NCBI GenBank assembly: GCA_026162565.1
Contig: JAOEIQ010000001.1
Coordinates: 427,419 to 491,418 of the forward strand
Direction of reading: 5' to 3'
DNA: 64,000 bases
Origin: Flavobacteriaceae bacterium NBU2973
GTDB lineage: Bacteria; Bacteroidota; Bacteroidia; Flavobacteriales; Flavobacteriaceae
Shown here: positions 25,495 through 34,457 of the stretch, piece by piece
Layout: each line of letters starts with the position of its first letter
Position numbering within the stretch: position 1 is the first letter of the stretch
Notes under the pieces: generated by a model
Seen by the model: the letters and a program-made list of their open reading frames with translations, nothing else
Databases searched by the model: none
Told to the model about the DNA's origin: nothing
Translations under genes and position numbers: made by a program

Positions 25495-26427
25495 ATGACT
25501 GACCAACCTAATTACAGTGACCTTTTAAAAAAATTACAAGCTAAATATGATGCTCAAAGTGAGGATACCGAAAACTATCTTGAAGGTCTTCTTTATGGTA
25601 AGTCTATTACTTATTGGGATTATATTAATACTGATGCACTTTTAAGTCTTCAAATCCAGCGTACTGACTTTCCAGATGAAATGGTGTTTATTGCCTATCA
25701 TCAGATTAATGAGTTATTATTTAAAATGATTTTACATGAAATCTCTCAAGTAGCAAAAAAAGAAGATTTAGATGTTAGTTTTTTTGAAAGTAAACTCATG
25801 CGCATAAGTCGTTATTTCAATATGCTTACCACATCGTTTAATATTATGCGTCAAGGTATGGATCCAGAACAGTACAATAAATTCAGGCATACATTAACGC
25901 CTGCAAGTGGTTTTCAAAGCGCACAATATAGACTAATAGAGTTTGCATCAACAGAATTAATAAATCTAATTGATTTAAGGTTTAGAGCAACAATAGATAG
26001 AAATACGCCTTTTGAGCATGCTCTAGAACATCTGTATTGGCAAGCTGCTGGTAAAGACTACAAAACGGGTAAAAAATCGTCTCTGTTAACCAATTTTGAA
26101 AAACGCTATAAGGAAGAATTTATAACCTTCATGAAGATTTATAACACTAAAAATCTATGGTCTCGCTTTAAAGAATTACCTACTGAAGACCAAAATGACT
26201 CTGATTTAATAAAAGCCATGAGACATTACGATTATACTGTAAATGTTACCTGGGTTATGGCGCACTACAATGCAGCAGTTCACTATATCCTTGGAAAAGA
26301 CGGAGATGGAGAAGCAACTGGAGGAAGTGATTGGCAAAAATATATGCATCCAAAATACCAAAAAAGAATATTTTTTCCTGAACTTTGGAGCCAAGAAGAA
26401 AAAGATAATTGGGGAAATGATGTTTAA
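25495..26427 (+). CDS. kynA: Tryptophan 2,3-dioxygenase family protein
   Basis: Heme enzyme that opens the tryptophan indole ring to N-formylkynurenine. The core features are present: YWDYINTDALLSLQ, EMVFIAYHQINELLFKMILHEI (heme-site helices), and FRHTLTPASGFQSAQYRLIE with the SGFQS loop. The frame extends to TTG 25483 inside the previous gene; ATG 25495 is more likely. Length of 310 residues is a little over the proteobacterial form. The peptidase gene downstream starts inside its last codons. Together with hmgA and hppD it makes an aromatic amino acid catabolism cluster. Confidence 0.9.
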   Translation: MTDQPNYSDLLKKLQAKYDAQSEDTENYLEGLLYGKSITYWDYINTDALLSLQIQRTDFPDEMVFIAYHQINELLFKMILHEISQVAKKEDLDVSFFESKLMRISRYFNMLTTSFNIMRQGMDPEQYNKFRHTLTPASGFQSAQYRLIEFASTELINLIDLRFRATIDRNTPFEHALEHLYWQAAGKDYKTGKKSSLLTNFEKRYKEEFITFMKIYNTKNLWSRFKELPTEDQNDSDLIKAMRHYDYTVNVTWVMAHYNAAVHYILGKDGDGEATGGSDWQKYMHPKYQKRIFFPELWSQEEKDNWGNDV

Positions 26428-27724
26428 AACAAATTATAAAATCACTAGTGTTGTACTATTCTGTTTTATATTAGGGCTTTGTTCATGTAAAAAAGAGCAA
26501 CCAATACTAGAAGAGGAAGAAACCATTTTTGAGCCAGAACCAGAACCAATAGAGTTTGGCTTTAATTTAAATAATTTTATCGTAAAACGAGATACTATTC
26601 GTAAAGGCGATAGTTTTGGCGAAATATTACAACGCAATCATATTGACTATTCTAAAATTTTTGAAATTGCTAAAGAAACAAAAGACACGTTTGATATTAG
26701 AAAGCTTCAAGTAGGGAAGCCCTACACATTACTATGTATTAAAGAGGACACTATCGAAAAACCACAACATTTTATTTATCAACCTAACAAAACAGAATAT
26801 GTGGTTATAAATTTTGCAGATTCTATTACAGCTTATAAAGATCGAAAACCCATTACTTATGTTGAAAAAGAAGCTTCAGGAATCATTACTAATAACATTT
26901 CTCTTACTCTTGAAGAACAAGGCTTAAGCCCAAGATTAGCTTACAAAATGGCTGATGATATTTATGCTTGGACTATAGACTTTAGACGTTTACAGCGAGG
27001 CGATCGCTTTAAAGTAATTTATACAGATAAATATATTGACGATTCGGTTTATGCTGGAGTTCATAATATAAAAGCAGCTTATTTTGAACATAATGGCGAG
27101 CCATTTTATGCTTTCGAGTTTGAAACAGATTCTGTAAAAGGAATTATTGATTATTTTAATGAAGATGCTAAAAACTTACGGCGAGCATTTTTAAAAGCTC
27201 CAGTTAAGTTTAGCCGCGTGTCGTCTCGATATAATTTAAATAGGAGAATTGCTTATTATGGCTACAAAAAAAGACCTCATAAAGGAACTGATTTTGCAGC
27301 CAAAGTAGGGACACCAATAATGGCAACCGCAAATGGTACTGTTACAGAATCTACACGAAGAGGAGGTAATGGTAAGTATGTAAAAATAAGACATAATGCT
27401 ACCTACAGCACACAGTATTTACACATGAGTAAGAGAGCTGTAAAAGTTGGGGATTTTGTTAAACAAGGAGATGTTATTGGTTATGTTGGAATGACTGGAA
27501 ATACTGGTGGACCTCATGTGTGCTATCGTTTTTGGAAAAATGGAAAACAAGTCGATCCCTTTAAGCAAAAACTACCAGAGGCCAAGGCTATTTCAGATAG
27601 TTTAAAAGCAAAATTTCTTGAATTCATAAAGCCTTTAAAAGTTCAATTAGATGCAATAGAATTTGATGAAAGTGTTTTAGAATTACCAGAAATAAAAACA
27701 AGTAGCGATACTCTAATACTATAA
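26417..27724 (+). CDS. M23 family metallopeptidase lipoprotein with HxC in place of HxH
   Basis: Probable cell-wall endopeptidase. The true start is ATG 26417 or 26420, overlapping the end of the dioxygenase gene; the longer frame from 26243 reads through that gene. The N-terminus is a lipoprotein signal (FILGLCSCKK). A LysM-like or OapA-like region follows (IVKRDTIRKGDSFGEIL). The LytM domain has zinc ligands HKGTDFAAKVGTP (HxxxD) and YLHMS, but the usual GPHxHF reads GPHVCYRF, so Cys replaces the final zinc ligand His. I think this is a lineage variant, since Cys can bind zinc. Confidence 0.88.
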   Translation: MMFKTNYKITSVVLFCFILGLCSCKKEQPILEEEETIFEPEPEPIEFGFNLNNFIVKRDTIRKGDSFGEILQRNHIDYSKIFEIAKETKDTFDIRKLQVGKPYTLLCIKEDTIEKPQHFIYQPNKTEYVVINFADSITAYKDRKPITYVEKEASGIITNNISLTLEEQGLSPRLAYKMADDIYAWTIDFRRLQRGDRFKVIYTDKYIDDSVYAGVHNIKAAYFEHNGEPFYAFEFETDSVKGIIDYFNEDAKNLRRAFLKAPVKFSRVSSRYNLNRRIAYYGYKKRPHKGTDFAAKVGTPIMATANGTVTESTRRGGNGKYVKIRHNATYSTQYLHMSKRAVKVGDFVKQGDVIGYVGMTGNTGGPHVCYRFWKNGKQVDPFKQKLPEAKAISDSLKAKFLEFIKPLKVQLDAIEFDESVLELPEIKTSSDTLIL

Positions 27725-27731
27725 TATTTTA

Positions 27732-29369
27732 ATGGCATTACCTTCAATTAATCCAACAACTACAGAAAGTTGGGAAAAACTTCAAGAGCATTATTCTAAA
27801 ATAAAAAACAGTCATTTAAAAAGTTTGTTCGCTGAAGACAGTAACAGGGCAAATGATTTTACTATTAAATGGGAAGATTTTTATGTAGATTATTCAAAGA
27901 ATAGACTAACAAAAACAACTTTAGATTTGCTTTTAGAGTTAGCTGAAGAGGTTAAGTTAAAAGAAGCTATTGAGAGTCAATTTTCAGGGGAAATTATAAA
28001 TCAAACAGAAGGTAGAGCAGTTTTACATACTGCTTTAAGAGCTAATGAAAGTAGCGAAGTTTTTGTAGATGGTAAAAATGTAATACCTGAAATTTCTTCT
28101 GTAAAAAGTAAAATAAAAGCATTTTCAGATCAGGTTGTAAATGGCGATCGAAAAGGATATACAGGTAAATCCTTTAAAACAATAGTTAATATTGGTATTG
28201 GTGGCTCTGATCTAGGACCAGCAATGGTTGTAGACTCTTTGCAATTTTATAAAAATCATTTGGATACTTATTTTGTTAGTAATGTAGATGGAGATCATGT
28301 TAATGAAATTATAAAAAAACTAGATCCTGAAACTACACTATTTGTCATCGTTTCAAAAACATTTACCACTCAAGAAACATTATCTAATGCCAACACTATT
28401 AGAGGGTGGTTTTTAAAAACTGCAGATCAATCTGCAATAGCAAAACATTTTGTTGCTGTTTCCACTAATATTGAAGCAGTTAAAAATTTCGGAATAGATG
28501 AAAACAACATCTTCCCGATGTGGAATTGGGTTGGTGGACGTTTTTCACTTTGGAGTGCAGTTGGCTTAACAATTAGCTTGTCTATTGGTTATAAAAACTT
28601 TGAGAGTTTATTAGAGGGTGCTCATAAAATGGATACGCATTTTAAAAACGAGTCTTTCAATAAAAATATTCCAGTAATATTAGCAGTAATTAGTATTTGG
28701 TACAATAACTTTTTTAATGCTGAAAGTGAAGCTGTAATTGCTTATTCTCAATACTTAAATCAATTTGCTACATACCTGCAACAAGGTATTATGGAAAGTA
28801 ATGGTAAGAGTGTCGATAGAAATGGTAATAACATAGACTATCAAACAGGAACCCTAATTTGGGGAGAGCCAGGGACTAATTCACAACATGCTTTTTTTCA
28901 ATTAATACACCAAGGGACTAAATTAATTCCTGCCGATTTTATTGGTTTTAAAGAGTCATTACATGGAAACAAAGAGCATCAAGATAAATTAATATCAAAC
29001 TTCATTGCTCAAACCGAAGCTTTAATGAATGGTAAAACTGAAGATGAGGTTCTTCGTGAACTTAATAAACAAAACGTATCTTCAGAAATAATTAATAAGT
29101 TATTACCCTTTAAAGTTTTTCAAGGTAATAAGCCCACTACTACTATTTTTATAAATAAACTTACTCCTGAAAGCTTAGGAAAACTTATTGCTATGTATGA
29201 ACATAAAATATTTGCGCAAGGCATTATTTGGAATATCTACAGTTACGATCAATTTGGTGTTGAATTAGGTAAGAAATTAGCGACTAAAATTTTAAAAGAG
29301 TTTGAAATTAACAGTTTTGATAATCATGACGCTTCTACTTCAAATCTTTTAAAATATTACAAAGAATAA
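27732..29369 (+). CDS. pgi: Glucose-6-phosphate isomerase
   Basis: Interconverts glucose-6-phosphate and fructose-6-phosphate in the cytoplasm. Hallmarks include VNIGIGGSDLGPAMV for phosphate binding, FVIVSKTFTTQET, MWNWVGGRFSLWSAVGLTI, and GTNSQHAFFQLIHQGTKLIP with the catalytic Glu/His neighbourhood, plus the C-terminal DQFGVELGKKLA. Length of 545 residues is normal. It starts 7 bp after the M23 peptidase gene. Confidence 0.96.
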   Translation: MALPSINPTTTESWEKLQEHYSKIKNSHLKSLFAEDSNRANDFTIKWEDFYVDYSKNRLTKTTLDLLLELAEEVKLKEAIESQFSGEIINQTEGRAVLHTALRANESSEVFVDGKNVIPEISSVKSKIKAFSDQVVNGDRKGYTGKSFKTIVNIGIGGSDLGPAMVVDSLQFYKNHLDTYFVSNVDGDHVNEIIKKLDPETTLFVIVSKTFTTQETLSNANTIRGWFLKTADQSAIAKHFVAVSTNIEAVKNFGIDENNIFPMWNWVGGRFSLWSAVGLTISLSIGYKNFESLLEGAHKMDTHFKNESFNKNIPVILAVISIWYNNFFNAESEAVIAYSQYLNQFATYLQQGIMESNGKSVDRNGNNIDYQTGTLIWGEPGTNSQHAFFQLIHQGTKLIPADFIGFKESLHGNKEHQDKLISNFIAQTEALMNGKTEDEVLRELNKQNVSSEIINKLLPFKVFQGNKPTTTIFINKLTPESLGKLIAMYEHKIFAQGIIWNIYSYDQFGVELGKKLATKILKEFEINSFDNHDASTSNLLKYYKE

Positions 29370-29457
29370 GCTATTCTTCTGTTAATAATATTGTTTAAAG
29401 CTTATCAACTTAAAGGATAAAATCAAGGGCTTTTTCGCTTATATTCACGACAGCTAA

Positions 29458-29469
29458 AATGTTAACATT
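29458..29469. promoter_or_regulatory. 12-bp palindrome upstream of the first TonB receptor
   Basis: AATGTTAACATT is a perfect palindrome whose end is 28 bp before the -7 box at 29498, so it overlaps the -33 zone. It may be an operator; AT-rich palindromes also occur by chance. Confidence 0.35.
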
Positions 29470-29497
29470 AAGTTAATATTTAAACTCTTTATATGAG

Positions 29498-29505
29498 TAT
29501 TTTTG
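29498..29505 (+). promoter_or_regulatory. -7 box for the first TonB receptor
   Basis: TATTTTTG matches TAnnTTTG and lies 33 bp before the ATG at 29539. It falls inside the longer open frame, which supports the downstream start. Confidence 0.6.
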
Positions 29506-29538
29506 CCAAAAATTAAAACAACCAATTTTTTATTTCAA

Positions 29539-32112
29539 ATGAAGAAAATCACTCAAAATTTATTTATGCTTTTAGTTATGGTTTTTACAACTGTAGCTAT
29601 TGCGCAATCTACTGTGACAGGAACAGTTATTGATCCTGAAACTAATTCTCCGTTACTTGGAGTTAATGTAGTAGAAGTGGGTACTTCCAATGGAGTTTCT
29701 ACTGACTTTGATGGGAATTTTAGCATTACTACTAATGCTAATGACGCGATAATCTCTATATCTTATATAGGATTTATTACTAAAGAATTTACTGTATCTG
29801 GAGACACTAATTTAGGAGAGATAGTCCTAGAGGCTAGTGAATTTGGACTTCAGGAGGTTCAGATAATTGCATCTGTTGCAGTTGATAGAAAAACACCAGT
29901 TGCTGTATCTACTGTAAGATCTGCTGACATCGAATTAAAATTAGGAACTCAAGAATTCCCAGAAGTATTAAAATCTACTCCTGGTGTATATGCTACAAAA
30001 GCAGGTGGAGGATTTGGAGATGGACGTATTAACTTACGTGGATTTACCTCTGAAAATGTTGCAGTTATGATTAACGGAGTTCCAGTTAACGACATGGAAA
30101 ATGGCCGAGTGTTTTGGTCTAACTGGGCTGGTTTAGGAGATGTAACAAGCTCTATGCAAGTGCAAAGAGGGTTAGGAGCATCAAGAGTTGCTGTACCTTC
30201 AGTTGGAGGAACAATAAATATATTAACTAAAACTACTGATGTTGAAGCAGGAGGAAATGTTTTAACAACTTTAGGAAATGATGGTTATAGAAAATTAGGA
30301 GTAACCTATTCAACAGGTTTATTAGACAATGGTTTTGCTGCTACAATTTCAGCTGCTAAAACTGATGGAGATGGGTATGTTGCTGGAACACCTTTTAACG
30401 CCGTTTCTTATTTTATTAATGTTTCTAAAGAAATAAACGATCAGCATAAATTATCATTTACTGCTTTCGGTGCAAAACAAAGGCATGGTCAAAGACAAAA
30501 TAGACACTTAATAGAAACTTATAGAAGAAGCGAAGATGGAATTAAGTACAATTCAGATTGGGGTTTCAAAAATGGTCAATTAACATCTATAGAGGATAAC
30601 TTTTATCATAAACCACAAATTTCTTTAAACCACTATTGGGATTTGAATGATAAAACAAGTATTTCTACTGCAGCCTATGTATCTTTTGGAACTGGAGGTG
30701 GAGGAGGTACTCTAGGAAGTGATGCCGAAACTTTAGGTGATGATGCAGATGGAAGATTTAAGTTTACAGATCCAAGCTATAGAATAGGAGAATTTGGACC
30801 TTTAGATTTTGATAGAATAGTTGATGAAAACATTGCTAATGGTGCTAATGGATCTAATGCTGCATTAAGAGCATCTAGAAATGACCATAATTGGTATGGT
30901 GTATTATCTACATTAAAAACGGATTTAACAGATGACATGGTGCTTTTAGCTGGATTAGACTGGAGAAGTTATACAGGAAAACACTTTAGAGAAGTTACAG
31001 ACTTGTTAGGTGGACAATTCATCATTAATGAGGACAATGTAAATAATCCAACAGGAGTAGCAAGAGTAGGTGATAAAATTGCCTATAATAACGATGGTTT
31101 AGTTGGGTGGTTAGGTGCATTTGCTCAATTAGAGTATGATGTTAATGAGAAATTTAACACATTTATTGCCTTAAATGCAGCTAATACCTCTTACAAGCGT
31201 AAGGATTATTTTAATTATTTAGATGGCGATCCATTACAAGAAACAGATCGTTATAATTTCTTTGCCTTTGGAGCTAAAGGTGGAGCTAACTATAGATTAA
31301 CAGATAATCATAATGTATTTGTAAATGTTGGATATTTTGAAAGAGCTCCTGATTTTGACGCTGTATTCCCTAACTTTAATAATGTTGATATTAATTCAGA
31401 AGCCGAAAATCAAAAAATATTAAGTTTTGAATTAGGATATGGATTTAGAGGAGAAAGACTATCAGCTAATGTTAACTTATATAGAACGGCTTGGAGAGAT
31501 AGAACAGAAACAGAGCAATTTCAGTTAAGTGCTGACGAAACAGGTTTTGCTAACATATTAGGTGTAAATGCAATTCACCAAGGTATCGAAATAGATTTTG
31601 TTTATAAAGCTACAGATAAATTGGATATTACAGGTATGGCTTCTTTAGGAGACTGGAGATGGGAAAACGATGTAAGAAATGTTAATATCTTAAACGAAGA
31701 GCAAGAAGTAGTAGATGTTGTAAATTTATTCATTGAAGATGTACCTGTTGGAGATGCTGCTCAAACTACTTTAGCGTTAGGAGCTAATTATAAGTTCGGA
31801 CAAAAAACAAGGTTTACAGTAGATTATAATTATTTTGATAATTTATATGCAGATTTTGATCCTAGTGATAGAGGGACAGAAGGAGCACCTGATCCATGGG
31901 AAGTCCCTTCATATGGAGTGTTTGATACAGCTATTACTCATGGATTTAGCTTTGGTCCATTTGATGCATCATTAACCGCTAGAATGAATAATGTATTTAA
32001 TACAGAATATATTGCTGATGCATTAGATGGAAGCGGATCAGATTTTCAAACAGCATTAGTATATTATGGTTTTGGAAGAACATTTAGTGTTGGAGCAAAA
32101 CTTAAATTTTAA
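29539..32112 (+). CDS. TonB-dependent receptor with CarboxypepD-regulatory-like domain (receptor 1)
   Basis: Outer-membrane transporter. A signal peptide (LFMLLVMVFTTVAIAQ) is followed by a carboxypeptidase-regulatory-like beta domain (VTGTVIDPETNSPLLGVNV), a plug (RINLRGFTSENVAVMINGVPV and GTINILTK), and a long 22-strand barrel ending in an aromatic Phe (FGRTFSVGAKLKF). The Gly-rich loop SFGTGGGGGTLGSD is extracellular. The frame opens at 29503, but ATG 29539 begins the signal peptide. Its partner lipoprotein starts 11 bp downstream. The ligand is unknown. Confidence 0.92.
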   Translation: MKKITQNLFMLLVMVFTTVAIAQSTVTGTVIDPETNSPLLGVNVVEVGTSNGVSTDFDGNFSITTNANDAIISISYIGFITKEFTVSGDTNLGEIVLEASEFGLQEVQIIASVAVDRKTPVAVSTVRSADIELKLGTQEFPEVLKSTPGVYATKAGGGFGDGRINLRGFTSENVAVMINGVPVNDMENGRVFWSNWAGLGDVTSSMQVQRGLGASRVAVPSVGGTINILTKTTDVEAGGNVLTTLGNDGYRKLGVTYSTGLLDNGFAATISAAKTDGDGYVAGTPFNAVSYFINVSKEINDQHKLSFTAFGAKQRHGQRQNRHLIETYRRSEDGIKYNSDWGFKNGQLTSIEDNFYHKPQISLNHYWDLNDKTSISTAAYVSFGTGGGGGTLGSDAETLGDDADGRFKFTDPSYRIGEFGPLDFDRIVDENIANGANGSNAALRASRNDHNWYGVLSTLKTDLTDDMVLLAGLDWRSYTGKHFREVTDLLGGQFIINEDNVNNPTGVARVGDKIAYNNDGLVGWLGAFAQLEYDVNEKFNTFIALNAANTSYKRKDYFNYLDGDPLQETDRYNFFAFGAKGGANYRLTDNHNVFVNVGYFERAPDFDAVFPNFNNVDINSEAENQKILSFELGYGFRGERLSANVNLYRTAWRDRTETEQFQLSADETGFANILGVNAIHQGIEIDFVYKATDKLDITGMASLGDWRWENDVRNVNILNEEQEVVDVVNLFIEDVPVGDAAQTTLALGANYKFGQKTRFTVDYNYFDNLYADFDPSDRGTEGAPDPWEVPSYGVFDTAITHGFSFGPFDASLTARMNNVFNTEYIADALDGSGSDFQTALVYYGFGRTFSVGAKLKF

Positions 32113-32123
32113 AAAATAGAACA

Positions 32124-33845
32124 ATGAAAAGAATAGTTTATTTATTAGCCTTAATAGGTCTAGTTTTTACAGGATGTAATCCTATAGAAGATATCAATAA
32201 TGATATCGATAGCCAAGGTAATTCAGTTATTGGATTTGATGCGTTTACATTAACGTCTGATGATTATGCAGATTTAGTAGATCAAGGAGATGATGAAGAA
32301 CCAGACTTTTATGAAACATTTGAAGCTTTCGCTGATCTAGATGATGCTAAATTAATTTTACCACCATTTTTAGCAAACAAATACCCATTTTGGGGAGATG
32401 GTTCTTCAGTGACTGTTAGCTTTAACTTAATTGATGGAAACCCAGAAGATGTAAGTGCTTTCACAAATGCAGATGTTTACAATTTAGGTTCAAGTGATTA
32501 TCCTACTAGTAACAGTAATGCATTTTTAATGGGAGAAGATGTAGAATCTACGTTAGAGACTGTATTAGACAATCAATTTATATCACCTACAGAAGGTCAA
32601 GTTGTAAGATTAGGGTATAACCAATTTACTCAAGAACCAGAAGTTGGTCTTGCAAGTGTATATGAGGCAGCATTCCCAGCAAATTTTGGAGACTTCGAGC
32701 TTGTTGAAGTTTTTGATGACGGTTTAGAAGGAGCTGCAGATAATTTAGGGTGGAGAGACCAATCTTCTTTCGCTGAAGGGTCAGGTTTTTCTGGAGGAGC
32801 TAACCAAACAGAAGAATGGCTTATTTCTCCGGAGGTTGATTTAACAAGTGATACAGGATTGTCTTTCCAAATTACCCAAGAAATTGACTTTTTAGGAGAT
32901 GAAACGTTATTTGATGTTTTAGTGTCTACAAATTATACTACTGGTACTGATCCTATGTCAGCAACTTGGACAGCTGTATCTTTTGATAAAACTATATTTG
33001 GAAACATGACAACATCTGAAGATTTAGATTTTACAGCTTTTGATGGTGAAACTGTTCACGTTGCATTAAAGTATAGTTCAACAGATTCTGACTCACCGCG
33101 ATGGAGAGTTCAAGATTTTGCTATTAGAACTACTGGATTTTCTGGTGACACAGAAACATTATCCGCTTATTATAAATATTCTGATGGCTCTTGGGATGAT
33201 GTTGATGGAGTATATTACTTAAGTACTGCAGATTATGATTCTATGGGAACCGGATCAGGACAACCAGGTCAGTTTAATAACTTTAGTGGATCTGTATTAC
33301 CAGAAAATTATTTGCCACAATTTTTAAGTATAAACTATCCTTTTGCACAAGAAGGTGATGAGTTATTTGTGATTTATAGATTCTTTGGTGGAAGCGGAGT
33401 AGGTACTGTTACTAAAGGAAACTTATACACTTTCCAAAGTGGTGTTTGGTCTCCAACTATTTCTTCTTTACAGTTTGGTTTAGAAAATGGTATTTGGGTT
33501 CCAGATAATACTATTAGATATACATTAAATGGAGGAGACTATGGGTTGGTAGCATCATCATTATTAACTGAAGAAGGCTATGAAGCTGCGGCAGCAAACC
33601 TTGATAATTTTGGAAACTTCAATAGAACAGGAGACGATGCAGGTGAGGAACCTTCAGGATCTACAAATTGGAATGATTTAATGGTTATTAGAGCTTTAAA
33701 TATTGTTTTAGACAATATTGATCCATCTGCTGAAGAAGGTCAAAAATATCTAGTTACAATTGCTACTTGGGCCCCAGGAAATTCAACAGAAGAATTTGCT
33801 ATGATTAAAAACTCTGGCGAGTGGGTGACTCAAGGTTCTTTATAA
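32124..33845 (+). CDS. Choice-of-anchor J type surface lipoprotein (partner of receptor 1)
   Basis: The lipoprotein signal is LIGLVFTGC (Cys at 18). The mature N-terminal part repeats strand-rich segments. The middle (about residues 190-340) is a jelly-roll of the choice-of-anchor J type: LGWRDQSSFAEGSGFSGG, EEWLISPEVDLTSDTGLSF and HVALKYSSTDSDSPRWRVQDF. The C-terminal part includes YTLNGGDYGLVASSLL, and residues 345-560 may be another ligand-binding module. The mature protein is strongly acidic. It lies 11 bp after receptor 1 and ends at a strong terminator, so the two form a receptor-lipoprotein pair like SusCD, but not of the SusD fold. Confidence 0.85.
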   Translation: MKRIVYLLALIGLVFTGCNPIEDINNDIDSQGNSVIGFDAFTLTSDDYADLVDQGDDEEPDFYETFEAFADLDDAKLILPPFLANKYPFWGDGSSVTVSFNLIDGNPEDVSAFTNADVYNLGSSDYPTSNSNAFLMGEDVESTLETVLDNQFISPTEGQVVRLGYNQFTQEPEVGLASVYEAAFPANFGDFELVEVFDDGLEGAADNLGWRDQSSFAEGSGFSGGANQTEEWLISPEVDLTSDTGLSFQITQEIDFLGDETLFDVLVSTNYTTGTDPMSATWTAVSFDKTIFGNMTTSEDLDFTAFDGETVHVALKYSSTDSDSPRWRVQDFAIRTTGFSGDTETLSAYYKYSDGSWDDVDGVYYLSTADYDSMGTGSGQPGQFNNFSGSVLPENYLPQFLSINYPFAQEGDELFVIYRFFGGSGVGTVTKGNLYTFQSGVWSPTISSLQFGLENGIWVPDNTIRYTLNGGDYGLVASSLLTEEGYEAAAANLDNFGNFNRTGDDAGEEPSGSTNWNDLMVIRALNIVLDNIDPSAEEGQKYLVTIATWAPGNSTEEFAMIKNSGEWVTQGSL

Positions 33846-33870
33846 CACATTCTTTTTTTAAATAAATTTA

Positions 33871-33899
33871 AACCGCTTCAATCTTGAAGCGGTTTTTTT
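33871..33899 (+). terminator. Intrinsic terminator after receptor 1 operon
   Basis: AACCGCTTCA pairs with TGAAGCGGTT across a 4-nt ATCT loop, followed by a T-run. It closes the receptor 1 operon. Confidence 0.85.
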
Positions 33900-33914
33900 A
33901 TATCAGATAATTAG

Positions 33915-33922
33915 TACATTTG
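33915..33922 (+). promoter_or_regulatory. -7 box for the four-span membrane protein
   Basis: TACATTTG matches TAnnTTTG, 26 bp before the ATG at 33949. Confidence 0.55.
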
Positions 33923-33948
33923 TTTTACTAACTAATCTCTTTTACACT

Positions 33949-34392
33949 ATGTATAATACATTTAAAACTTTACACTCTTATTGGGCCTATTTAGTGCTTC
34001 TTATTTTAGTATTGGCCACTTTTAATGCTTTAGTTAAGTCTTTTGGAAAAAAGGAGTATCACGCTAAAGACTTTAGAATTAGCCTGTTTACTCTAATAGT
34101 ATCTCATATTCAACTAATAATAGCAATTGTTTTGTTCTTTGCTGCCGATTATCTATCATTAATTCAAGAAATGGGAATGGGTGCTATAATGAAAAATGCT
34201 GTTTTACGCTCCAATATTGTTGAGCATCCATTAACTATGCTTATTGCAATTGCATTAATTACCATTGGTTACTCTAAACATAAAAAGAAACTAACATCTG
34301 CTTCAAAATTTAAAACAATTGCTATATTTTATTCTATTGCTTTAGTATTGGTACTAGCAAAAATTCCGTGGAGTACTTGGTTTAATTCATAA
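33949..34392 (+). CDS. Four-span inner membrane protein, cytochrome-b-like
   Basis: A 147-residue protein with four predicted membrane helices (about 12-28, 45-68, 95-110 and 122-140) and short loops. The opening HSYWAYLVLLILVLATFNAL and the spaced His residues (HSYW, SHIQL, EHPLTMLI) recall small cytochrome b561-like or hopanoid-type membrane proteins often labelled 'cytochrome B' in flavobacteria. I cannot show heme binding. It has its own promoter and terminator, so it is a single-gene unit between the two receptor loci. Confidence 0.6.
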   Translation: MYNTFKTLHSYWAYLVLLILVLATFNALVKSFGKKEYHAKDFRISLFTLIVSHIQLIIAIVLFFAADYLSLIQEMGMGAIMKNAVLRSNIVEHPLTMLIAIALITIGYSKHKKKLTSASKFKTIAIFYSIALVLVLAKIPWSTWFNS

Positions 34393-34393
34393 T

Positions 34394-34439
34394 AAAAAGC
34401 GACTGGTCACAGAGGTTCTCGAAGTGCAGTCGCTTTTTT
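34394..34439. terminator. Bidirectional terminator whose loop is a repeat-like insert
   Basis: AAAAAGCGACTG (34394-34405) pairs with CAGTCGCTTTTT (34427-34438). The loop is long (21 nt), and its GAGGTTCTCGAA resembles the expanded loop of the repeat at 21712 (GAGGTACTCGAA). It lies between convergent genes. Confidence 0.75.
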
Positions 34440-34457
34440 ATAGTAAGTTTTATAAGT

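Noticed and set aside
26243..26416. N-terminal extension of the M23 peptidase frame
   Set aside because: It overlaps the tryptophan dioxygenase coding region; the lipoprotein signal begins at 26417/26420.
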